A stretch of 64,000 nucleotides of DNA, taken from JAPLUA01 sp964625855 (lineage in GTDB: Bacteria > Verrucomicrobiota > Verrucomicrobiia > Limisphaerales > UBA8199). The translations under genes and the position numbers were made by a program. The notes beneath the pieces are model-generated. The model made no database searches, was not told the DNA's origin, and saw only the letters and a list, made by a program, of their open reading frames with translations. The DNA is taken from the NCBI GenBank assembly GCA_964625855.1, contig CAZVFC010000002.1:1-64000 (forward strand). Reading direction: 5' to 3'. Below, in pieces: positions 1 through 10,300 of the stretch (position 1 is the stretch's first letter; each line of letters opens with the position of its first letter).

Positions 1-372
1 GCCCAAAATCAGACACCAGCCCGCTCCTCAATTCCACTGAAATCGTCGAAGAACCCGTTTTTTCTTATTTTCGTGCTTGCAACGCAGGTTGAATCGGCCA
101 TATAAAATCAGTACATTTTGCCGGTATGCTGCCCTGGACGGCCTGGGAAGTAGCTGCCAGATTCGGTCAACCAACCATGCGATATGACACGCGGGGCGAG
201 TTTCGCTGAAGTCGAAAGTGAACCCGCCGTAACCCCTGCCTTGGTGCCCCAATAGATCTCAAGCACGCCTGACAACAGAAGGGAATTCCGGACAGTTGAC
301 CCGCATCAGCCCGGTAAGAATCTTCGTTACCATCAACCACAACCCCCAAACCTCATTGCCGCAATACCAATT
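1..372. other. Leading intergenic region, no gene seen
   Basis: This stretch precedes the first giant gene. The reverse-strand ORFs here have no recognisable motif and arginine/proline-rich composition, so I do not call them. The only signal seen is a sigma70-like promoter candidate, listed separately. Confidence 0.5.
77..106 (+). promoter_or_regulatory. Candidate sigma70-like promoter
   Basis: TTGCAA at 77-82 and TATAAA at 101-106 are separated by 18 bases, close to the -35/-10 consensus, in a locally AT-rich patch upstream of the gene at 373. The long leader (about 260 bases) and chance occurrence make this weak. Confidence 0.2.
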
Positions 373-3300
373 ATGAAAGTACTACTCACGCTCAGCGCCT
401 GTGCCGTCGTCGCGGCAGGCCTTATCACCTCATCCTTCGGCCAGATTCAAGTGGCCGGGACTCTGCAAGTTGATGTGGATGCGACCGGCGTGCCGGCCGG
501 CCCCATCACCAGCCTGCCCAACAATGGCGCCCTGGGCGGCGTCTTCCTGGCTGTCAGCAACGCTAACGCCGGAGCGACACCTCAGGTCATCGCCCTGGGC
601 GGCAACGGAACCCACGGCTTCTTGCTGGATGGCAACAACGTTTCCCTCCGCCACTTCACGGATGCCTCCGGCACGACTGTGATTCTCCCCCCGGCCGGAT
701 TCACAGGCGCCAACCCCATATTCTCAGTCGAGGTTTGGATGTACAAGGCCACGATCAATGACGAAACCGGTCCAGTGGCATGGGGCACACGCTCGAATGG
801 CCAGAATGTGAGCTGCAATTGGGGCCGTAACGCCGGTTGGGGCGGTTTTAGTTGGCAAGGTGGTGGGTACGACTATGGTTGGGCCAGTGTGCCGACGGCC
901 GGCACGTGGCATCACCTGGCCTGGACTTATGATGGGGCTGGAAACCTCAGCCTCTACAGGGATGGCGTTCTGGACAGGACAGCGACCCAGACCGCAGTCC
1001 TGAACGTGAACCCCAACTACAACATCGTGCTGGGCGTGCAGCATAGCGGGGCCAACTGGGCCGGCTACGCGGCTGGCGTGCTCGCCAAAGTGCGCATTCA
1101 TGACGGCGTGCTCGACGCCACTCAGGTCCAGAACAACTACACTTTCGAGGCCCCTAACTTCACGAACGGCACGCCCGCCGCCCTGCTCGCCAGCGCGCCG
1201 CTGCACCGTTATTCCTTTAACCAACCCGCGACCAATAATGCCATTGGCTTAACCGTGCCGGATACCGGCACTGGCGGCACGACCAACGGCCCCGCCATTG
1301 TTCGAGGTACGACGTGGGCAGCCGCGGCTATTCCCAGCTTCGATGGAATCCAAGTGGTTCTGCCCGCCTACGCTGGCAACAGCGCCGCCACCAACAGTTA
1401 TGTAGATATGCCCAACTATATGATTGCTCCACTTGCTTCCGCCAATGGCGGGCCTGGGCAATTGTCGCTGGAATTGTGGGTCAATGTGAGGGCGACGGCG
1501 ACCTGGGCTGAACTGGTTTACCTAGGCAACTGCGCGAACGGTGAGATCAGCAGCCCGGGGACACTCAGCACCGGCGGCGCCAATGGCATTGTCATTCCCG
1601 CCCAAGTGGGCGGGAACGCAGAACAATCCGGATTCCGCAGCACTGGCGTCGGCAATTATACAATTAGCGCCCGGCTTTTTGGTACAGAGAAACATATTGT
1701 GGTGACTTGGGATGAAGCGAGCAACCAGGTCAGAATCTACCATCAAGGTATTCAGGTGGGGCAGTTCGTGGTGACAGGCAAGATCAATACTATCAACGAT
1801 GTAAACAACTGGCTAGGGCGCTCTGGTTGGCCTGACGCCAACTGTCCCGCTAATTACCGCGAGTTCCGCATTTACGATCGTGTGCTCACCGCTGCTGAGG
1901 TCCAACGAAATTACGTGGTCGGGCCCCTCGACCCTGTGGAAACCACCGCCTTGGCCTGGAACGGGAACGTAAACGGCAATTGGGACGCCAGCACTTACAA
2001 CTGGCTGGCGGGAGCAACCTCCACCAACTTCACGGACGGAAGCGCCGTTCAATTTGACGACAACGCCACTGGCACCACCACCATCAATCTCGCTGCCACC
2101 GTCTCGCCGAAGTCAACCCTGGCGGTCAATTCCACCAAGAATTACACCTTTGGCGGCACCGGCAAGATCACGGGCAGCAGCGGCCTGACCAAGGCCGGCA
2201 GCGGCACGCTTACATTCACCGGCGCCATGGCGAACGATTACACTGGGCCGAATGTCATCAGCGGTGGGAAACTTGTGGTGTCAAGCTTGGCCAACGGCGG
2301 TTCTCCAAGCGCGCTCGGCGCATCCAGCGCGGATCCTGCCAACCTGGTCTTGGCCGGTGGTATCCTCAGCTACCAGGGCGCGCCGGTCGCCATCAACCGC
2401 GGATACTATGCCGCTGTTCCCACCAGCACTTTGGAGGTGCAGAACGGCCTCACCCTCACCGGTACCCTTGGCGCCGCGAACGGCAGCGGCTTTGTCAAAT
2501 CCGGCCCCGGAACGCTCACATACGCCGGTACCGTTTCGAACATCCTCTCTGGCGGGAATTACCCCGGATATAACGTTGACCGCGGCACGGTTATCTTTGA
2601 TGGCACAGCGGGCGGGCAAACGAACCGCACGGGGGGTGAACTGTGGGTTGGCGCATCCACCAATTACAGCGGCAACCTGATCCTCTCCAACTCCACATTG
2701 CTCTCGGATTCTTGGGTGGCGGTCGGGCGCGGTAATGGCGCCATTGGCAATTCATCCACGATGAGACTCGAAAACGGCAACCTGATCCTCGCCGCAAACG
2801 GTCTGTCGCTCGGCTACAGCGCGGGCCTGGCCAACGGCGTCAGTCCATCGCTCACCTTGAATGGAGCCTCCACTATCTTCATGCCAGGCTGGACCCTTAT
2901 TGCCGAGAGCACTGGGTCTGTCGCCAGTGTCTATCTGAACGGCACCTCCTGGATCCGCAATACCCGGCTCTTGCTGGGCATGGCCGGCGGGTCAAGCGGC
3001 GCCATAACCATCGCCAACTCGGCTGCGGTCACCAACGCCAGCGGGGGCTACACCTCGATCGGCCAGGGCGGCGGGAGTGAATCCGTCCCCGGCGGCCTCG
3101 GCACCATGGTCGTCAAGGACAACGGCGCCTATTACTCCACCGGTGATTTCAACGTGTCCGACCTCACCTACAGCCAGGGCCAGTGCGATATCATGAACAA
3201 CGCCACGGTGACCACGGGGGCGGGCTATGTCGGCAAAGCGATCAACTGCGTGGGGGTGCTGAACATCTCCGGCGGGTCGTTGACTGCGGCCGGAGCCAAC

Positions 3301-6300
3301 TTCCAGATTGGCCAATACGGCCAGGGCACTGTCAATCAGAGTGGTGGCGTGTTCACGGTTGGCCAGTGGCCGTCCGTTGGACGTTTCGCAACCGGGGTGG
3401 GCACCTTGAATGTTTCGGGCGGCACCTTTGCTCAGACAAACGCGACCACCGACTTGATGGTCCCCGAAGAAGGCACGGCAATGCTCAACGTGAGCGGCAC
3501 GGGTATCGTCAGTCTTGCCGGGCGGCTGCGCATGGGTAACGGTGGAACCGCCCCCAACGGCACCGTCAACCTCGACGGCGGCACGATCGTTACCCGGGGC
3601 GTGTGGACGGCGGTGCCGGGCGTCGGGTTCAGCTCGTTTTACTTCAACGGGGGCATCCTGCAGGCGGCGGCTGGGGCATACAGCGACTTTATGTCGGGGC
3701 TCTCGATTGCGTATGTGGCGCCGGGGGGCGCGCGGATTGACACGGCCGGCAATGACATCACCATTGCGCAGGATCTGCTCGATAACGGCGGCGGCCTGAC
3801 GAAGCTTGGGGCGGGCACCCTGACGCTCTCGGGTTACGTTTATTACTCAGGGCCGACGGTGATCAATAGCGGCAAAGTGGCGACCAGCACCCGCAGCAGC
3901 GGCACCGGCAGCATCACCGTGGCCGATGGCGCGGAACTGGCGGTGCAGGTTCAGGATTACCTGGGCGCCAGTATTAACCCGGCCAATCTGACTTTGGGCA
4001 GCACTTCTGCCGGGACCGCGCTCACGATCGGGCTGGGCAATTACGGCAATCCGCCGTCGGCACCGATCAATGTGCCCGGGACCCTCACATTAAACGGGCC
4101 GACGACGCTCAATCTTGATCCGGGCAGCAGTTTGAACGCGACGGGCACGGTTCCGCTGATCGCTTACGTGGGCCCGAAGGCGGGCGCCGGCAGTTTCGTG
4201 CTCGGCAGTTTGCCGCCGGGAGTCTTTGCCACTCTGGTGGACAATGGGACCGGGCTGGTTTATCTGGACGTCACCTCGATCAAACTGCCGCGCTGGGAAG
4301 GCCTGGCCGGGGGAACCTGGGACATCCAGGTGACGACCAACTGGATTGACATAGGCACCCTGCTGCCGGAGTACTACTACCAGGGCAGCCGCGTGCTGTT
4401 CGACGACCAGGCCTTGGGAACCACCAATGTGAACCTGATTGCCGATGTCACGCCGGGCGGTGTGGTGGTCAACAACAACTCGCTTGACTACTCGATCAGC
4501 GGTGCGGGGCGCATTGGCGGCAGTGCTGGCTTGACCAAGTTGGGGACCGGTTCCTTGACACTTGGCACCACCAATAACAATTACACCGGCCCGACTCTGG
4601 TTGACGGAGGCGGCACATTGGTTTCCACCGTGGCCAATAACCTGGGCAACAACAGCGCTCTGGCGATCAGCAACGCCTCGACGCTGAGCCTGGGCGCCAA
4701 CAGCCAGAAGTTCAGCTCGGTTACCCTGGCCGACGGCACCATCGCCGCCAGCGGCGCCACTGTGACCGCGCCCAGCCTGAACCTCGGCATCGGCAGCGTC
4801 GGCGCGGTTCTCGCCGGCGGGACCCTCACCACCTTCGGCACCAACACAGACCTGGTGACCGTGCTGGGCAGCAACACCTATACCGGCCGCACGATTCTGG
4901 CCGGCAGCACCCTGGCGGTGCCCAGCCTCGCCAATGGCGGCTTGGCCAGCGGCGTGGGCTCCTCTTCGGCGAGTCCGACTAACCTGGTCTTCGCCGGCGG
5001 CGGCCTGAGCTACACTGGGCCGACGGCAACGACTGACCGCGGCTACGCGATAGACGGCGGCGGGACCTTCTCGGTCTCGGGCAATCTCACTTTGCTCGGC
5101 CAGGTGGCCGCCACCGCGGGGACCTTTAACAAGGGAGGCCCAGCCACCCTCAACTATGCGCGGACCGGCACCAACGTCCTAACCGCTGGCAGTTATCATA
5201 TCGGCCAAGGCACCGTGCTCTTCGATGGTGGCGCGAGCACTCCGGGCAACTATCTCCAGACCAACCGGATCAACGGTGAGCTCTGGATCGGCTACGACCA
5301 GGTCAATGCTGGTGCAATGATCCTGACGAACACCAGCCTGGGCGTTTCTTCCTGGATGGCTATTGACCGCGGCAATGGCACCGTCGGGAGTTCGTCCAAG
5401 CTTACGCTCTACGACTCGGTGATGACCGTCGCGAACCTCTCCATGGGTTACGCCGCTGGTGTTGTGGGCAACTCCAGCTTCCCCGTGCTGACGCTCCTGG
5501 GCAACTCAACCCTCACCGTCAACGCTCGCACGTTCATCGGCGAAAGCGCCGGCGCCGATGCGACAATTGTCGTCGCTGGCACCAGTCGGTGGACACAGAA
5601 CAGCGAGTGGTTCGCGCTCGGCAGCGCGGGCAAGGCTACGATGGTCCTGTCCAACAATGCCCGCGTGAGCTTGCCGGGAGACTGCAACGTGGGCGACGTC
5701 GCGGGCGGCGATGGCACGCTGTACCTTTACGACAACGCGACCAACCTGGCCGCAACTTTGTATGTCGGGAAGGGCAACGACAGCGGCGCGGCCATCGGCG
5801 TGGTGAACCAATACGGCGGCTACATGGGCCGCTCGTCTGGTGGCGGAGACTGGCGCATTGGCGGGAATTCTTCCACTCTGACCGCGGGCTCAGTCGGCAC
5901 CTACAACTTGTATGGTGGCCTCCTTGAACCGGCCGGGAACTTCCAGATTGGTGCCTGGGGCACCGGCACCCTCAATCAGAGCGGCGGCGTCGCCAACTGC
6001 GCGAACTTCCCGGTGGTTGGGCGCTTCCCGGGGTCGGTCGGCATGTTGACCGTTTCGGGCGGCGTATTCAACCAAACAGGCACCGGCCAACTTCTAATCA
6101 TTGCTGAAGAAGGCACCGGCACACTGACGATCACTGGCACCGGGACGGTCGCCTCGGCCAACGGCGTCTCCATCGGCCACACGGAAACCGGCATCGGCGT
6201 AGTGAATCTGGACGGCGGCGCACTGGTCACCACGCGCATCTTCCAGAATGGTAGCGCGGGCGCCTCCAGCACGATCAACTTCAATGGCGGCATGCTGCGG

Positions 6301-7173
6301 GCCAACGCGGACAACGCGACCTTCATGACCGGCCTCGGCAGTGCCAACGTCCTCGCCCCTGGTGCGTTCATTGACACCACCAACTTCAGCATCACCATCG
6401 GCCAAGCGTTGCAGGGCAGCGGCGGTTTGACCAAGCTCGGTGCCGGCATCCTGACGTTCACCGGCGCTAATACTTATAGCGGCCCTACGGTCCTCAACAA
6501 CGGCATCCTGGCAGTGAACGGCTCGATCGCGGGCTCAGCCACCGTCAAGGCGGGCGCGGCCCTGGCCGGCAACGGGACCGTCGCCGGCACAGTAACGGTG
6601 GAAGCGGGTGGCGCGGTCAGCGCGGGCACCGGCATCGGCACACTGACGCTGGGCGCTTCGCCAGTCCTTAATGGCTATGTCCTAGCTGAGATAGATCGCA
6701 ACGGCGGCGCAGAGCTGGCCGACCTGATCACGGTGACGGGCAACCCGATCGCCTACGGCGGCACGCTGGTGGTCACAAACACCGGGGCGGACCTGGTTGC
6801 GGGCGACACGTTCAAACTGTTTGAGGCTACCAGCTACGGCGGCGGGTTCACGCTGCTGTCTATGACACCTGGCCAGGTCGTCACTTGGAACACCGGCAAC
6901 CTGACAGCCAACGGCACGATCACCGTGTCAACTGCAGTGCCTGCTCTTCCGAGCACGCCGACCAATATTGTCGGGGTGGTTGTGAACGGCAACCTGGAGA
7001 TCTCCTGGCCGATTGATTACACTGGCTGGCTTCTGCAAGGCCAGACCAACGTTATCACCGTCGGCTTGAGCAACAACTGGGCGACGGTTCCCGGTTCCGC
7101 CGCCACCAACCGGGTCATCCTCCCGATAAACCCGGCCAACGGCAGTTGCTTTTTCCGCCTGGTTCATCCGTAA
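373..7173 (+). CDS. Giant secreted LamG / autotransporter-associated beta-strand-repeat protein
   Basis: A 2266-residue exported protein of unknown substrate. It starts with a signal peptide (hydrophobic to about residue 20, ending SSFGQ). Two LamG/concanavalin-like domains follow (about 115-255 and 360-515, each with a hydrophobic E-x-W strand and a late RI-DGVL or RIYDRVL strand). From about residue 524 it is almost entirely Gly/Thr/Asn-rich beta-strand repeats of the autotransporter-associated (PATR) type, with recurring GGLTKLGAGTLTLSG and YSGPTVINSG units. Known members form beta-helix surfaces. The last 60 residues form a compact module ending FFRLVHP, similar to the ends of four other secreted proteins here. 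No outer-membrane barrel domain is visible, so it is not a classical autotransporter. It is probably cell-surface or secreted; adhesion or glycan binding is inference. A strong hairpin follows the stop. Confidence 0.85.
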   Translation: MKVLLTLSACAVVAAGLITSSFGQIQVAGTLQVDVDATGVPAGPITSLPNNGALGGVFLAVSNANAGATPQVIALGGNGTHGFLLDGNNVSLRHFTDASGTTVILPPAGFTGANPIFSVEVWMYKATINDETGPVAWGTRSNGQNVSCNWGRNAGWGGFSWQGGGYDYGWASVPTAGTWHHLAWTYDGAGNLSLYRDGVLDRTATQTAVLNVNPNYNIVLGVQHSGANWAGYAAGVLAKVRIHDGVLDATQVQNNYTFEAPNFTNGTPAALLASAPLHRYSFNQPATNNAIGLTVPDTGTGGTTNGPAIVRGTTWAAAAIPSFDGIQVVLPAYAGNSAATNSYVDMPNYMIAPLASANGGPGQLSLELWVNVRATATWAELVYLGNCANGEISSPGTLSTGGANGIVIPAQVGGNAEQSGFRSTGVGNYTISARLFGTEKHIVVTWDEASNQVRIYHQGIQVGQFVVTGKINTINDVNNWLGRSGWPDANCPANYREFRIYDRVLTAAEVQRNYVVGPLDPVETTALAWNGNVNGNWDASTYNWLAGATSTNFTDGSAVQFDDNATGTTTINLAATVSPKSTLAVNSTKNYTFGGTGKITGSSGLTKAGSGTLTFTGAMANDYTGPNVISGGKLVVSSLANGGSPSALGASSADPANLVLAGGILSYQGAPVAINRGYYAAVPTSTLEVQNGLTLTGTLGAANGSGFVKSGPGTLTYAGTVSNILSGGNYPGYNVDRGTVIFDGTAGGQTNRTGGELWVGASTNYSGNLILSNSTLLSDSWVAVGRGNGAIGNSSTMRLENGNLILAANGLSLGYSAGLANGVSPSLTLNGASTIFMPGWTLIAESTGSVASVYLNGTSWIRNTRLLLGMAGGSSGAITIANSAAVTNASGGYTSIGQGGGSESVPGGLGTMVVKDNGAYYSTGDFNVSDLTYSQGQCDIMNNATVTTGAGYVGKAINCVGVLNISGGSLTAAGANFQIGQYGQGTVNQSGGVFTVGQWPSVGRFATGVGTLNVSGGTFAQTNATTDLMVPEEGTAMLNVSGTGIVSLAGRLRMGNGGTAPNGTVNLDGGTIVTRGVWTAVPGVGFSSFYFNGGILQAAAGAYSDFMSGLSIAYVAPGGARIDTAGNDITIAQDLLDNGGGLTKLGAGTLTLSGYVYYSGPTVINSGKVATSTRSSGTGSITVADGAELAVQVQDYLGASINPANLTLGSTSAGTALTIGLGNYGNPPSAPINVPGTLTLNGPTTLNLDPGSSLNATGTVPLIAYVGPKAGAGSFVLGSLPPGVFATLVDNGTGLVYLDVTSIKLPRWEGLAGGTWDIQVTTNWIDIGTLLPEYYYQGSRVLFDDQALGTTNVNLIADVTPGGVVVNNNSLDYSISGAGRIGGSAGLTKLGTGSLTLGTTNNNYTGPTLVDGGGTLVSTVANNLGNNSALAISNASTLSLGANSQKFSSVTLADGTIAASGATVTAPSLNLGIGSVGAVLAGGTLTTFGTNTDLVTVLGSNTYTGRTILAGSTLAVPSLANGGLASGVGSSSASPTNLVFAGGGLSYTGPTATTDRGYAIDGGGTFSVSGNLTLLGQVAATAGTFNKGGPATLNYARTGTNVLTAGSYHIGQGTVLFDGGASTPGNYLQTNRINGELWIGYDQVNAGAMILTNTSLGVSSWMAIDRGNGTVGSSSKLTLYDSVMTVANLSMGYAAGVVGNSSFPVLTLLGNSTLTVNARTFIGESAGADATIVVAGTSRWTQNSEWFALGSAGKATMVLSNNARVSLPGDCNVGDVAGGDGTLYLYDNATNLAATLYVGKGNDSGAAIGVVNQYGGYMGRSSGGGDWRIGGNSSTLTAGSVGTYNLYGGLLEPAGNFQIGAWGTGTLNQSGGVANCANFPVVGRFPGSVGMLTVSGGVFNQTGTGQLLIIAEEGTGTLTITGTGTVASANGVSIGHTETGIGVVNLDGGALVTTRIFQNGSAGASSTINFNGGMLRANADNATFMTGLGSANVLAPGAFIDTTNFSITIGQALQGSGGLTKLGAGILTFTGANTYSGPTVLNNGILAVNGSIAGSATVKAGAALAGNGTVAGTVTVEAGGAVSAGTGIGTLTLGASPVLNGYVLAEIDRNGGAELADLITVTGNPIAYGGTLVVTNTGADLVAGDTFKLFEATSYGGGFTLLSMTPGQVVTWNTGNLTANGTITVSTAVPALPSTPTNIVGVVVNGNLEISWPIDYTGWLLQGQTNVITVGLSNNWATVPGSAATNRVILPINPANGSCFFRLVHP

Positions 7174-7208
7174 GACCGTGCGGATAGGATTGCCCCTCGC
7201 TTAGCAGA

Positions 7209-7256
7209 GGGGGCAGGATCTTGAAGTTCGTTCCGGCTGATCCTGCCCCCTTCTTA
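7209..7256 (+). terminator. Rho-independent-like hairpin
   Basis: A perfect 12-bp inverted repeat (7209-7220 with 7239-7250, GC-rich) with an 18-base loop is followed by TTCTTA and more T-rich sequence. It lies 35 bases after the stop of the giant gene. It also argues against starting the next gene at 7221, which would place the start codon in the loop. Confidence 0.6.
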
Positions 7257-7355
7257 CTTTCCATTACTCCCCTTGATTATGCGATGCCAGAGGCGACCAA
7301 CTCGTCCCGGCTGTTCAGCATTCTGGCAACGCAGGCACTTGTACCCAAAGCTCTA

Positions 7356-10300
7356 ATGAACTCCCACAACGAACATCCTGCCCGTCCGAAACTCGCGCCG
7401 GTGCTTGGCCTTGGGTCCGCCATGCTTGTCCTGTGCGGCGCGGCTCGTGTCCACGCCCAAGCAGTTCTGGAGTGGAACGGCAACGTCAACCACACCTGGG
7501 ACCTGGCTACCTCGCTCAATTGGCTCGCGGGGACTTTGCCGGTCGCGTTCACCAATGGGGCCTCCGTGGTTTTCAGCGACCGCGCGGCGGGGTCCGGCTC
7601 GATCAGTCTGGCAACCGAGCTCCAACCAGCCTCCGTAACGGTAAGCAACAGCATGAAAAACTACCGCTTTGCCGGGCCGGGGTATGTCAGCAACAGCACC
7701 ACCTGGTCCAAGCTGGGGCCGGGCAACCTGATAATCGGGCCGGGCACCACTCTCGCCGCGAGTGGAAGTCTCCGACTCGGAGGCGGTACCACCCTGATCG
7801 AGGGTGACTCCCTCCAAACCAATGTTGTTAGCGGTGAGGTGTGGATTGGCCACACGACCACCAACCCCGCGGCGCTGATCCTGACGAACACCACCGTCAG
7901 CGTGTCATCCTGGGTGGCGGTGGGTCGTGGCAACGGAACGGTCGGCCATGCGTCCAGCGCCGCTCTCCATGATTCGACGCTGTTCTGCAACAACGTTTCT
8001 TTGGGCTACTGGGCGGATGTCGGCGGCAATCTTCAGTCACCCTCGCTCACGCTGCGGGGAGCTTCGCGGCTGATCAATTCCGGCAGTGCGGGTCTCTACC
8101 TCAGTGAAAGCAGGGGCTCATCTTCCAGTGTCAGCATTAACGATACCTCCTGGGTCTGGTCGGCCAACAAGGTGTTGCTGGGTATGCAGGCCGGGGCGAC
8201 CGGGGCGCTCGTCATCGCCAACTCGGGCGCGCTGACCAACGGCGGCTACGCGTCGGTCGGCGCGAATGGCGTCGGGTTCGCCACGCTCAAGAACAACGCC
8301 GTCTGGCAAGCGTCCGGAGATTTCAATGTGGCAGATACCGCCGGCAGCCAGGGCACCGTCACGATCCAGGACTCCGCATTGCTACGAATCAACACGCTCT
8401 ACATGGGCAAAGCCGCCAATTCCACAGGCACCGTGTTCCAGGCCGGCGGAACGGTCGTCCGCAACGCCGGGGGCGACTGGCGGATCGGCGGCAACGCCAG
8501 CGGGGGCGCCAACCAAATCGGGATCTATTACCTTTCCAACGGTGTGTTCAACGCCGGCGCGGCCAACTTGCAGGTTGGCGCCTACGGCACCGGCTATTTC
8601 AATCAGAGCGGCGGCACGGCCACGGTCAGCGCCTGGCCTTCAATTGGCCGTTACGCCGGCGGCGTGGGCCAGCTCAATGTGTGGGGCGGCAGCTTCAATG
8701 CCACCGGAACGGGCAACGCCCTGATCATCGGTGAGGCGGGCACCGGCACGCTCACCGTCAGCGGCAGTGGCTTGGTTAACGTCGCCAACGTCTTGCGCCT
8801 GGGCCAGGACAGTGGAGCCTCGGGCACCGTGAACCTGAACGGCGGCACGATCTCGGCCAAGCAGGTCTTGAGCCCGAACTCGTCAGCCTCGAGCACGTTC
8901 AACTTCAATGGTGGAATACTGCAGGCGGCTGCTGGAGCCAACAGCGCGTTCCTCGGAAGGCTCTCCGCCGCGGTGGTCAAGAACGGTGGGGCTATCATTA
9001 ACAGCGGCACAAACACCATCACCATTGACCAGAACCTGCTTGACGGCAGCGGTGGTGGCGGTTTGGCCAAACTCGGCACCGGCTCTCTGACCTTGGCCGG
9101 CAACCTCGATTACACCGGCCCAACTGCCGTCAGCAACGGCGCGCTGATCGTGACTGTCCCTGCCTCCTTCGCTAGCTCCGTTTGCACGGTTGCTGCCGGA
9201 GCGACGTTCGGGGTGCGGTTGGCGGCGGCCAATGCGCAGCTCGCCGCGCCCGGCCTGACCCTGCCGGCGGGCGGGGCTTCGCTCCTCTTCAATTTTGCGG
9301 GATTCGGTGGTCAAAGCACCGCGCCGCTCTCGGCCTCGGCGCTGGCTGTCAACGGCCCTGTGATCATCCACATCGCCGGCGTAAACTTTCAGACCAACCA
9401 GTTCCCGCTGCTCCAGTACACCACGCGAACCGGCGCGGGCGGTTTCACGCTCGGGTCGCTCCCCAGCGGCATGCAGGCTCAGCTCGTGACGAATCTCTCA
9501 AACATGTCCATTGACTTGAAGGTTATGGTCGCCCCGGTGGGACTGCCCTGGCAGCTCAAACAGGCTCCGATCATGACCGATTGGGCGCAGCAGGTGGACC
9601 CAAATAGTCCGTTGCCGGAATACCCGCGCCCGCAAATGCAGCGGACCAACTGGCTCAACCTCAACGGCGTCTGGCAATGGCAGGCCGGCAGTGCGGCTGA
9701 TCCGATCCCGACCAACTTCCTGGCGGGGAGCATCCTGGTCCCGTTCTGCATGGAATCGGCCATCTCGGGTGTAATGGAGCAGCACGACCGCGCCTGGTAC
9801 CAACGCACCTTCACGGTTCCTCCCGCCTGGGCCGGCCAGCGCGTGCTACTGCACTTCGATGCCGTGGATTGGGAGTGCGAGCCATTCGTCAATGGCGTCA
9901 GCCTCGGTATTCACCAGGGCGGCTACGACCCGTTCACGTTCGACATCACGCCTTATCTGACCAACTCGGGGCCCCAAACCCTCACTGTCCGCGTCTATGA
10001 TCCGACCGATGCCGGCAGCAGCCCGGTTGTCGTCCCGCTCGGCAAGCAGCGCCTCAGTCTCAGCGGGATATGGTACACTGCCTGTTCGGGCATCTGGCAG
10101 ACCGTCTGGCTCGAGCCGGTGCCGGTCACCAGCATCGCGGACATCCACCTGGTGCCGGATATTGACGCCCAGTCGCTCAAGGTGAATGTGGCGGTGGCCG
10201 GACCCGCCGCCGGCGTCAGCGTTTCCGCCATCGCCTTCGATGGTACAAACCAGGTCGCTTCGGCCTCCGGCGCTCCAGGGGCGGACTTCAATCTCCCGGT

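Noticed and set aside
7221..7355. Upstream start for the GH2 fusion protein
   Set aside because: It lies within a terminator-like hairpin, and the signal peptide begins only at 7356.
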